In this document: positions 8,522-15,383 of the stretch, piece after piece
Position numbering within the stretch: position 1 is the first letter of the stretch
Layout: the number at the start of each line of letters is the position of its first letter
Origin: Gammaproteobacteria bacterium
GTDB lineage: Bacteria; Pseudomonadota; Gammaproteobacteria; JAKEHO01
Assembly (NCBI GenBank): GCA_027296625.1
Contig: JAPUIX010000129.1
Location: 1-33,070, forward strand
DNA: 33,070 nucleotides
Reading direction: 5' to 3'
Translations under genes and position numbers: made by a program
The notes under the pieces: generated by a model
Database searches by the model: none
The model's input: only the letters and a program-made list of their open reading frames with translations
What the model was told of the DNA's origin: nothing

Positions 8522-9529
8522 TCAGACTACACGGGCACGCAAAAGATCATGCATGTTGAGAACACCTAACAGCAGGTCGTTGTCGTCCACGACCGGCAAG
8601 GCATTGATTCTGTGCTCCTCCATCATGCTGAGTGCTTCGGCCGCCAAATGATCTGCGAAGATAGTCTTAGGTTCGGGTATCATGACTTCGCCCATCCGCG
8701 CCGTATGCACATCCACCTTAGCATCGAGAGTCCGGCGGAGATCGCCGTCCGTGAAGATCCCAATCACCTTACCCTGCCCGTCGAGTATTGCTGTCATCCC
8801 AAGTCCCTTCTGCGTCATTTCAATCAGGGCATAACTCAATAGGGTATCTGCTGTCACCGTCGGCATTTCATTGCCTCGATGCATGATGTCGCTGATGCGC
8901 AGCAGGCGACGCCCAAGCGCGCCACCCGGGTGAAACTCTGCAAAATCCTTTTCGCTAAACCCACGAGCTTCGAAAAGAGCAATCGCCAAGGCATCCCCCA
9001 TGGCAAGGCCGGCAGCCGTGCTTGTCGTCGGGGCCAGACCCTGGGCGGCTTCGCCCTCGACGCTCACATCAATGGTCACGTCGGCCTCTCGCGCCAAGGT
9101 CGATCCTGGCGCCCCCGTTAATGCAATGAGCGGTATTTTACGTCGCTCGATCAATGGCAAGAGCGTGATGATCTCCTCAGTCTCACCGGAATTAGAAAGG
9201 GCAAGCACGACATCGTTGTCGGTGATCATGCCCATGTCGCCGTGGCTGGCTTCCCCCGGATGGACAAAGAAAGCGGGGCTGCCGGTACTGGCAAGGGTTG
9301 CCGCGAGCTTTCTTCCTACATGACCAGACTTGCCCATGCCGATCACAATAACCCGCCCTTCACACTCGCCTATAAGGTGGCAGGCCTTAACGAAGTTATC
9401 GTCGATGCGACTCGCCAGCTCTTCAAGAGCACGTTTTTCCGCCTCGATGACATCGCGCCCAACCTGCTTGAGCTTGTCAGGATTTAACCCAGCATCGGAC
9501 TTCGGTTTCGGCCGTGTTCCTCCAGCCAT
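8522..9529 (-). CDS. kdsD: D-arabinose-5-phosphate isomerase
   Basis: KdsD interconverts D-ribulose-5-P and D-arabinose-5-P, supplying the precursor of Kdo. The 335 residues comprise an N-terminal SIS sugar-isomerase domain (about 40-200) with VIGMGKSGHVGRKLAATLAS, HPGEASHGDMGM and ALSNSGETEEI, followed by two CBS domains (about 210-330). The ATG at 9529 has GGAGG six bases upstream, a strong ribosome binding site. It sits between the YrbG-type exchanger and kdsC as in E. coli. The conserved SIS residues appear intact. Confidence 0.97.
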   Translation of the reverse strand: MAGGTRPKPKSDAGLNPDKLKQVGRDVIEAEKRALEELASRIDDNFVKACHLIGECEGRVIVIGMGKSGHVGRKLAATLASTGSPAFFVHPGEASHGDMGMITDNDVVLALSNSGETEEIITLLPLIERRKIPLIALTGAPGSTLAREADVTIDVSVEGEAAQGLAPTTSTAAGLAMGDALAIALFEARGFSEKDFAEFHPGGALGRRLLRISDIMHRGNEMPTVTADTLLSYALIEMTQKGLGMTAILDGQGKVIGIFTDGDLRRTLDAKVDVHTARMGEVMIPEPKTIFADHLAAEALSMMEEHRINALPVVDDNDLLLGVLNMHDLLRARVV

Positions 9530-9562
9530 GGCACCTCCAGCAAAAACCCAAGATACAAGATA

Positions 9563-10546
9563 TCAGACCACAGCATGGCCAATCGATTCATAGAGTACCC
9601 ATTGATAGATGCAAAAGGAAAGCAACAGAACAGCACCTTTGACTCGATTGATTCTTCCCGGATGACCACGGACACTGTGCGCCATTAACCCCATGGCCAA
9701 TGTGAACGCAATCATGACTGGGAAATCCCGCGTCAAGACCTCGTTGCTGAGTACCGTCGGCTGTATCAAAGCCGACAACCCCAGCACTGGGAGGACGTTG
9801 AACATATTCGACCCGATAATGTTGCCGATGGCGATATCAGGTTCATTTCTCAGCACACTCGCAATCGCAGTCGCCAATTCCGGCAGACTGGTCCCCACCG
9901 CCACGATGGTAAGACCAATCACGAGTTCGCTCACGCCGAAGGCCTCGGCGATTTGCACAGCACCCCACACCACAAGCTCTGCGCTCAAAAGCAGCAGCAG
10001 TAATCCCCCTAGCAAATAAAAGACCGAGTTCACGGTCGACAGGCCGCGGGGGGGCAAGGCCCCTTCAAACTCAACCACCAGTGGCTCCTCTAACCGGGGA
10101 CGAAGACCAAGACGAACAATCCACGCCGCAGCGCCACCAAAACCCAGGAAAAGAATGACCCCGTCAAGGCGGTCTAAAGTACCGTTCCCCATTAAGACGT
10201 ACGCCAGCGCCATTGCCAGGAGCATCAGAGGATACTCCCGCCGCAAGGTCTCGGAGCGAACGTCTAGTACTTTGACCATGGCCGTTGCACCGAGGACCAG
10301 GCCGATATTGGCAATATTGGACCCCAACGCATTGCCAACGGCGATCTCAGTCTTGCCCTGCAAGGTGGCCACGGTCGCAACCAGCAGCTCCGGGGCTGAC
10401 GTTCCGAACCCCACGATGGTGAGACCAATGACGAGTGGGGAGACGGCGAGGTTTCGCGCCATCGCGGCGGCCCCCAGGACAAAACGATCGGCCCCAATCG
10501 AGAGCAGCACCACTCCCCCCAGAATGGACACAGTCGCAATCAGCAT
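9563..10546 (-). CDS. yrbG: Calcium/sodium antiporter, CaCA family (YrbG-like)
   Basis: An inner-membrane cation exchanger of about ten transmembrane helices built from two inverted repeats. Each alpha repeat is visible: GFGTSAPELLVATVATL with GNALGSNIANIGLVLG (residues 47-86), and AVGTSLPELATAIASVL with GNIIGSNMFNVLPVLG (216-256). Glu53 and Glu223 are the expected ion-binding residues of the family. The 327-residue length matches YrbG. The gene is first in the Kdo/Lpt operon and is divergent from amgK across 177 bp. Its physiological ion cannot be told from sequence. No good ribosome binding site precedes the ATG at 10546. Confidence 0.93.
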   Translation of the reverse strand: MLIATVSILGGVVLLSIGADRFVLGAAAMARNLAVSPLVIGLTIVGFGTSAPELLVATVATLQGKTEIAVGNALGSNIANIGLVLGATAMVKVLDVRSETLRREYPLMLLAMALAYVLMGNGTLDRLDGVILFLGFGGAAAWIVRLGLRPRLEEPLVVEFEGALPPRGLSTVNSVFYLLGGLLLLLLSAELVVWGAVQIAEAFGVSELVIGLTIVAVGTSLPELATAIASVLRNEPDIAIGNIIGSNMFNVLPVLGLSALIQPTVLSNEVLTRDFPVMIAFTLAMGLMAHSVRGHPGRINRVKGAVLLLSFCIYQWVLYESIGHAVV

Positions 10547-10660
10547 AAGGGAAGATGATGCCAGATAAGGCCGATATACGGAATCTTGGGGAAGTCCGCA
10601 CGGTCTGATGCCCTCCGAGTATAACCTTCACAAGTGTCCGAAATCGCGCTCGGTGCGGTT

Positions 10661-10666
10661 TATAAT
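10661..10666 (+). promoter_or_regulatory. Candidate -10 element upstream of amgK-murU
   Basis: A perfect TATAAT lies 57 bp upstream of the amgK ATG in the divergent intergenic region. No good -35 is seen 16-18 bp upstream, so the promoter call rests on the -10 and its position; an activator may be needed. The element also argues that amgK starts at 10724 rather than at the open-frame start 10634, which lies upstream of the -10. Confidence 0.45.
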
Positions 10667-10723
10667 GGGACAGCCAAAACTTTATGCACACGGGCGATTT
10701 GGATCACTACCTCAGATTGTTAC

Positions 10724-11713
10724 ATGTCGCAACGCCTCGATGAGATTGCAAGCTGGCTTCGCGAAGACATTCGCATCGCCGCTTTCGATATCAATCCCGC
10801 ATCGGAAGATGCAAGTTTTCGGCGCTACTTCCGCGTTACCTTCGATGGACAGACGCGCATCGTCATGGATGCACCGCCGGATAAGGAAGACTGTGGGCCT
10901 TTCCTGGATGTGGCAAGGAAGCTCCGCGAATGCGGCCTAAATGTGCCCCACGTGCTTGCAACGGATCGATCCCGCGGATTTCTACTGCTCACCGATCTCG
11001 GTACAGAGCTGTACCTCAATGCACTATTTCCAAGCAATGTGGCGGAACTCTATGGCGATGCCCTAGACGCCCTTTTGATTATGCAGTCGAAGGCCAAGAC
11101 GAACAGCTTAGCCCCCTACGATAAGACACTGCTACACGAGGAAATGGAATTGTTTCGCCAGTGGTTAGTACAAAAGCACCTCAACATCTCGCTGAGAGAA
11201 GACGAAAACAAGATGTTGGACAGGACCTTTTCCCTTCTTGCAGAGTCGGCATTAGCCCAGCCTACCGTATTCGTACACAGGGATTATCACTCTCGCAACC
11301 TGCTCCACACATCTCACAACAATCCCGGAATAGTTGACTTTCAAGATGCCGTAGTTGGTCCGGTCACCTATGATCTGATCTCCCTTCTGAAGGACTGCTA
11401 CATTGCCTGGCCAGCACACCAGGTGAAGGCTTGGATCTTGGAGTATCACACGAGGGCCCTGGCAGCCGGCATCATATCACTTCGCGATCAGAGTGAATTC
11501 ATGCGGTGGGTTGATCTGATGGGTATCCAGCGCCATCTCAAGGCAAGTGGGATTTTTGCCCGACTGTGTCACCGTGACGGTAAATGCGGCTTTCTCGACG
11601 ATGTTCCTCGAACACTTGGGTATGTGCTCGAGGCATCCCAGCGCTTTGCAGAACTGGCAGGGCTGCACGAATTGGTCGCACAGCGAATTATGCCGAGGCT
11701 AGATACAGTCTGA
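10724..11713 (+). CDS. amgK: N-acetylmuramate/N-acetylglucosamine anomeric kinase
   Basis: AmgK phosphorylates MurNAc (and GlcNAc) at the anomeric carbon, a step of the peptidoglycan recycling route known from Pseudomonas that bypasses de novo UDP-MurNAc synthesis. From the ATG at 10724 the protein has 329 residues of the aminoglycoside-phosphotransferase fold: EDASFRRYFRV near the N-terminus, the catalytic loop VFVHRDYHSRNLL and the metal site GIVDFQDAVVGPVTYDL. The frame is open back to 10634, but MSQRLDEIASWLRE is the family-like start. The murU gene begins 5 bp after the stop, and this pairing makes the assignment firm over a generic APH-like kinase. Confidence 0.93.
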   Translation: MSQRLDEIASWLREDIRIAAFDINPASEDASFRRYFRVTFDGQTRIVMDAPPDKEDCGPFLDVARKLRECGLNVPHVLATDRSRGFLLLTDLGTELYLNALFPSNVAELYGDALDALLIMQSKAKTNSLAPYDKTLLHEEMELFRQWLVQKHLNISLREDENKMLDRTFSLLAESALAQPTVFVHRDYHSRNLLHTSHNNPGIVDFQDAVVGPVTYDLISLLKDCYIAWPAHQVKAWILEYHTRALAAGIISLRDQSEFMRWVDLMGIQRHLKASGIFARLCHRDGKCGFLDDVPRTLGYVLEASQRFAELAGLHELVAQRIMPRLDTV

Positions 11714-11718
11714 TCGCA

Positions 11719-12390
11719 GTGAAGGCAATGATTCTAGCGGCAGGTTGGGGCACGCGTATGCGTCCGCTGAGCAATGACACCCCAAAACCGCTAATCAAAA
11801 TCGCTGGAAAGGAATTAATCAAATACCACATTGAGCATCTGGTCAAAGCAGGAATTACAGATATTGTCATCAATCACGCCAAGTTTCGGGATCAGATAGA
11901 ACAAATGCTAGGGGACGGTCGGGCCTACGGTGCAGCGATTCATTATTCAGCCGAAGGCGAGCAGCCCCTTGAGACCGGTGGTGGGATCTTCAAAGCGCTG
12001 CCGTTGCTGGGTGATGGTCCTTTCATCGTAGTAAACAGCGACATCTGGTGTGACTATCCGCTGTCTAAGCTTCCAGACAAGTTCAATGGCCATGCCTATC
12101 TGGTACTCGTTGACAACCCGGACCATCACCCCAAAGGCGATTTTGCCCTCGAGGGTGGCCGCGTCCTTGCTGAAGGGCCGTCCATGCTGACGTTTAGCGG
12201 AATCGGCGTTTATCGTCCTGAACTCTTTGCAGATTGCCATCCGGGGACGTTTACTCTCGCCCCCGTGCTGCGTATTGCGATGGCCAACGGTCTTGTAACC
12301 GGGAAACATTACCAAGGATTGTGGGCAGACGTGGGAACGCCTGAGCGGCTCCATCAAATTCAAGAATTGGCGGCTGGTCAAAATAAGTAA
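11719..12390 (+). CDS. murU: N-acetylmuramate alpha-1-phosphate uridylyltransferase
   Basis: MurU joins MurNAc-1-P and UTP to give UDP-MurNAc, completing the recycling branch begun by AmgK. The nucleotidyltransferase signature is ILAAGWGTRMRPLSNDTPKP at the N-terminus, with ETGGGIFKAL and the metal aspartate in VVNSDIWCDY further on, and GLWADVGTPERL near the C-terminus. The GTG at 11719 gives the family N-terminus (M)KAMILAAG and 223 residues; the ATG at 11728 is the alternative. The longest open frame starts at 11584 inside amgK and is rejected. The phosphatase MupP, which acts before AmgK, is not in the window. Confidence 0.93.
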   Translation: MKAMILAAGWGTRMRPLSNDTPKPLIKIAGKELIKYHIEHLVKAGITDIVINHAKFRDQIEQMLGDGRAYGAAIHYSAEGEQPLETGGGIFKALPLLGDGPFIVVNSDIWCDYPLSKLPDKFNGHAYLVLVDNPDHHPKGDFALEGGRVLAEGPSMLTFSGIGVYRPELFADCHPGTFTLAPVLRIAMANGLVTGKHYQGLWADVGTPERLHQIQELAAGQNK

Positions 12391-12416
12391 AGAATATTGC
12401 TATGGGCGCGATAACC

Positions 12417-12422
12417 TATAAT
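12417..12422 (+). promoter_or_regulatory. Possible -10 element upstream of the GCS2/M14 pair
   Basis: A perfect TATAAT occurs 84 bp before the GTG start of the ligase gene, in the 115-bp gap after murU. The best -35 candidate, TTGCTA at 12397-12402, is only 14 bp away, so the promoter is uncertain. Apart from this the gap shows nothing I recognise. Confidence 0.3.
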
Positions 12423-12505
12423 CTATCCTAACAAGCCGCATAAGGCGCATCAGTACTTTCCCGCTCACTAACTGACTCTAAACCGCTTAACCCATCATTC
12501 TTGTC

Positions 12506-13921
12506 GTGGGCCAGGAAATCCGCACAAGCGAATTCTCAAACCATGACTTCCGCACGTTTAGTAACCGCCTGCGGGAAGAAACGGATCTATTGCTCGAATA
12601 CTTTCACCAGCACCGCCTAAGTGACAACAGTGGAGTCGGTGGGTTTGAACTGGAGGCTTGGCTCGTCGACGAGAATGCCGCCCCGGCACCCATCAACGAA
12701 AAGTACCTTAAATATCTTAATGCATCCTTAGTTGTTCCCGAACTCGCTTGCTTTAACGTAGAAATCAATAGCAGTCCTCGGCCGCTTCGGGGTGACGCAT
12801 TGCAGCGCATGGCAGCGGAACTAGCTAAAACGTGGCAGGACTGTCGCAGCATCGCTGCAACTATGAATGCCGATTTAGAGATGATTGGTATTTTACCCAG
12901 CTTGCGGCAAGAACAACTCAGCTTAGAAAACATGTCCCTAGTGACACGCTATCGCGCGCTTAATGAACAGATTCTTCGAATGCGCCATGGGCGTCCACTG
13001 CAGCTAGATATTCAAGGCAAGGAGCGCCTGTACACTACGCATAACGATGTTATGTTAGAAGCAGCTTGCACATCACTCCAGATCCACCTGCAAGTCTCAC
13101 CGGCCAATGCTACCCGTATGTACAACGCTGCGATCATCGCATCCGCGCCCATGGTTGCCGCCTGTGCTAACTCACCGTACCTTTTTGGTCGAGAACTTTG
13201 GGATGAAACACGCATCCCGCTATTTGAACAAGCGGTGGAGATTGGCAGCGAGAGCGACAAACGGGTGACTTTCGGTAACGGTTACATCCGTGGCTCGCTA
13301 GTGACATGCTTCGAAGAAAACCTCGCGCGCTATCCTGTGTTACTGCCCATGACTATGGATGATGACCCATCCCGCTTCAGGCACGTCAGATTGCACAACG
13401 GCACGATCTGGCGATGGAATCGACCACTCATTGGTTTTGACCCGGACGGAACCGCACATCTGCGAATCGAACACCGTGTCGTGCCGGCTGGGCCCAGTGT
13501 GATCGACAGCATTGCTAATGCAGCAATGTATTTCGGCTTAACTCATGCTCTCGGTAGCCTTGCCAATCCACCTGAAACTCAGCTTGAATTCACGATCGCG
13601 CGCTCTAACTTTTATACAGCAGCGCGCGATGGCTTGCGAGCAAAGATCCAGTGGCTCGGCCACGGACGCATACTGATCCAGACACTGTTGATTGAACATC
13701 TTTTACCCCTAGCTCGACAGGGGCTTGAAAAATTAGAGATTGACCGCACTGATATCGACACCTTCATGGGCATCATCGAGGAGAGGGTTCGCACCACACA
13801 GAATGGAGCCGAATGGCAGCGCCGCTGGGTGGCGCGGAATGGAAATGACATGAATGCCATGAACAGAGCCTATTTGGAACAACAAAAAAGCGGCGCTCCC
13901 GCGCACGAATGGGACTATTAG
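12506..13921 (+). CDS. GCS2-family carboxylate-amine ligase (glutamate-cysteine ligase-like), substrate unknown
   Basis: Members of this superfamily form an amide bond between a carboxylate, often the gamma-carboxylate of glutamate, and an amine at the cost of ATP. The 471 residues carry the superfamily marks: GGFELEAWLVD (45-55) and FNVEINSSP (83-91) for metal and substrate binding, SLQIHLQ (190-196), and RIEHRVVPAGPS in the second half. It may be a GshA-type enzyme, but it differs from the enterobacterial GshA family and is not a clear match to the plant/alphaproteobacterial type. The start is a GTG without a visible ribosome binding site. The M14 deacylase gene begins at the very next base after the stop, so the two are probably made together and may act on the same amide. 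Confidence 0.8.
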   Translation: MGQEIRTSEFSNHDFRTFSNRLREETDLLLEYFHQHRLSDNSGVGGFELEAWLVDENAAPAPINEKYLKYLNASLVVPELACFNVEINSSPRPLRGDALQRMAAELAKTWQDCRSIAATMNADLEMIGILPSLRQEQLSLENMSLVTRYRALNEQILRMRHGRPLQLDIQGKERLYTTHNDVMLEAACTSLQIHLQVSPANATRMYNAAIIASAPMVAACANSPYLFGRELWDETRIPLFEQAVEIGSESDKRVTFGNGYIRGSLVTCFEENLARYPVLLPMTMDDDPSRFRHVRLHNGTIWRWNRPLIGFDPDGTAHLRIEHRVVPAGPSVIDSIANAAMYFGLTHALGSLANPPETQLEFTIARSNFYTAARDGLRAKIQWLGHGRILIQTLLIEHLLPLARQGLEKLEIDRTDIDTFMGIIEERVRTTQNGAEWQRRWVARNGNDMNAMNRAYLEQQKSGAPAHEWDY

Positions 13922-14917
13922 ATGCTAAGTATTTTGGAATCCTTGCCAGATGGCTTACTCGACCTGCCTGCGACCGAACTCTATACCGTCTTACCCGGGC
14001 CGACACTCATTCACCTACCCGGCCGGCGTGAGCCAGCTCTGTTTGTCGCCATTCTTCTGCACGGCAACGAAGTGACCGGTTGGGAGGTGATGCGAACGTT
14101 GTTGCGAAGATATCAAAACCAAGAGCTCCCCCGGCGATTATCCCTGTTAATTGGCAATGTTGCCGCGGCACGGCATCGTCGGCGACGACTGGAACAGCAA
14201 CCGGACTACAACCGAATCTGGAGCGGCGGCGACACACCGGAGCACGCAGCGATGCGGCAGGTCCTAGAAACTATGCGACGGCGCGGTGTCTTTGCCAGCA
14301 TTGACGTCCACAACAACGCCGGGATAAACCCATACTATGCCTGTGTAAACCAGGTAGAGCACCGCTTCTTGCAACTGGCGAGACGATTTTCACCCACGAT
14401 CGTGTATTTCACCCGTCCGGAAGGCGTGCAAAGCTTGGCGTTCGCGGAACTCTGCCCATCAGTCGTCCTCGAATGTGGTCAGCCTGGTGATCAAGCGGGT
14501 GTGAGTCGGGCCATTGAACATTTAGATGGGTGCTTGAAGCTGGCCGAAATTCCGAGCGAGCCTGTTTCAGCCAACGACATCGATGTATTTCACACCATTG
14601 CTGTCGTAAAGATCCCAAAAGAGCGGAGCTTTGGATTTGGCCATGGGGAATGGGATATTCAGTTTGCCGAACAGATCGATCGCTTCAATTTTCGTGACGT
14701 GCCGTTGGGCACTGAGCTCGCATCGATCCGATCCGAATCAAACTCAATTCTGGATGTAAAGGAAGCCTCGGGACGGGACGCATTAGACCGGTTTTTCGCG
14801 ATCGAAAACAACACACTAAGGGCGGCTGCCCCACTGATCCCTTCGATGCTGTCGACCAATGTGGACCTGATCCGCCAGGATTGCCTCTGTTACCTCATGG
14901 AGCGCTACCCGCTCTAA
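13922..14917 (+). CDS. Succinylglutamate desuccinylase/aspartoacylase-family (M14) zinc hydrolase
   Basis: A zinc hydrolase of the AstE/AspA branch of the M14 carboxypeptidase fold, enzymes that remove acyl groups from acyl-amino acids. Zinc ligands are His47 and Glu50 in LLHGNEVTGWE and His130 in SIDVHNN. DYNRIW (95-100) is the substrate-binding strip and Glu184 in VVLECGQPGD is the likely catalytic base. The 331-residue length includes the C-terminal beta domain. It is not in an arginine-degradation (ast) context, so true succinylglutamate activity is unlikely. The ATG abuts the stop of the GCS2 ligase with zero spacing. The substrate is unknown; the pairing suggests an amide made by the ligase, which is inference. 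Confidence 0.85.
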   Translation: MLSILESLPDGLLDLPATELYTVLPGPTLIHLPGRREPALFVAILLHGNEVTGWEVMRTLLRRYQNQELPRRLSLLIGNVAAARHRRRRLEQQPDYNRIWSGGDTPEHAAMRQVLETMRRRGVFASIDVHNNAGINPYYACVNQVEHRFLQLARRFSPTIVYFTRPEGVQSLAFAELCPSVVLECGQPGDQAGVSRAIEHLDGCLKLAEIPSEPVSANDIDVFHTIAVVKIPKERSFGFGHGEWDIQFAEQIDRFNFRDVPLGTELASIRSESNSILDVKEASGRDALDRFFAIENNTLRAAAPLIPSMLSTNVDLIRQDCLCYLMERYPL

Positions 14918-14926
14918 GCGCTTCAG

Positions 14927-14952
14927 GCACAGCTGCCTGTGCGTCTTTCTTC
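14927..14952 (+). terminator. Candidate rho-independent terminator after the M14 hydrolase
   Basis: Ten bases after the stop, GCACAG (14927-14932) pairs perfectly with CTGTGC (14937-14942) around a CTGC loop, followed by a pyrimidine-rich GTCTTTCTTCC. The stem is short and the T-tract interrupted, so the call is moderate. Confidence 0.45.
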
Positions 14953-14989
14953 CTGAACGCCTACACTATATATAGAGAGATTGCGGTTC

Positions 14990-15018
14990 TTGACCCCATT
15001 ATATTGAGGTGCTATATA
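14990..15018 (+). promoter_or_regulatory. Candidate sigma-70 promoter for the mltF-like gene
   Basis: TTGACC (14990-14995) and TATATA (15013-15018) are separated by 17 bp, each matching consensus at five of six or nearly so. Transcription would begin near 15025, about 360 nt before the translational start at 15384. A second TATATT at 15000-15005 is too close to the -35 to be used with it. Confidence 0.55.
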
Positions 15019-15024
15019 AAGTTT

Positions 15025-15369
15025 AGCCTCGCTGACACCGGGGACTCGCCGAAAGAGCAGGATTTTACATCCGTATCGTGACATCGCCAGGCGCACTGAG
15101 ATCTAGAACGGACAACCGCGCTGAGACCTGTGAGGGGGACGGCACATACGCCCTGGGTGCCTCCTTAGCAGGGGACACGCGCTAGTGGCCTTATATGGCC
15201 ACTTGCCTGCCGCGTTCCGCCCATCAGGCCCAACCCAACAGCAAACCTACCTCAGATCTGAATACCGACCTGATGACCTTGTGACAGTGACTTCAAGGGT
15301 TTTATGTTGCGATGCAGCATAAGCCTATGGTATACAAGGCACGAGCCAATAGCACGCGTCATGCGTTAG
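15025..15369 (+). other. Long candidate 5' leader with inverted repeats, no gene seen
   Basis: Between the promoter and the ribosome binding site of the mltF-like gene lie about 345 bp without a convincing coding frame. Inverted repeats are dense: GGCAC/GTGCC at 15141-15161, AGTGGCC/GGCCACT at 15184-15203 and CATCAGG/CCTGATG at 15222-15275, the last enclosing the perfect palindrome TCAGATCTGA (15252-15261). A loose direct repeat occurs at 15093-15104 and 15118-15129 (10 of 12 bases). I recognise no known riboswitch. The region may be a structured leader, a small RNA, or eroded sequence. Confidence 0.4.
15184..15203. repeat. Perfect 7-bp inverted repeat (AGTGGCC/GGCCACT)
   Basis: The arms surround the six bases TTATAT, and the stem extends to ten pairs with one mismatch (15181-15206). 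There is no T-tract after it, so it is more like an operator or leader hairpin than a terminator. Confidence 0.6.
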
Positions 15370-15375
15370 AAGGAG
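15370..15375 (+). promoter_or_regulatory. Ribosome binding site deciding the mltF-like start
   Basis: AAGGAG ends eight bases before the ATG at 15384. It favours this ATG over the open-frame start at 15312, which has no such site. Confidence 0.75.
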
Positions 15376-15383
15376 ATGCGCTG

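Noticed and set aside
10155-10568. 137-codon plus-strand open frame
   Set aside because: Antisense to the CaCA exchanger and low in recognisable motifs.
14881-15081. 66-codon plus-strand frame after the M14 hydrolase
   Set aside because: It overlaps the hydrolase end and runs through the candidate terminator and promoter; no ribosome binding site.
15025-15369. c-di-GMP or cobalamin riboswitch in the mltF-like leader
   Set aside because: I looked for the conserved aptamer strips and did not find them; the region is reported only as a structured leader candidate.
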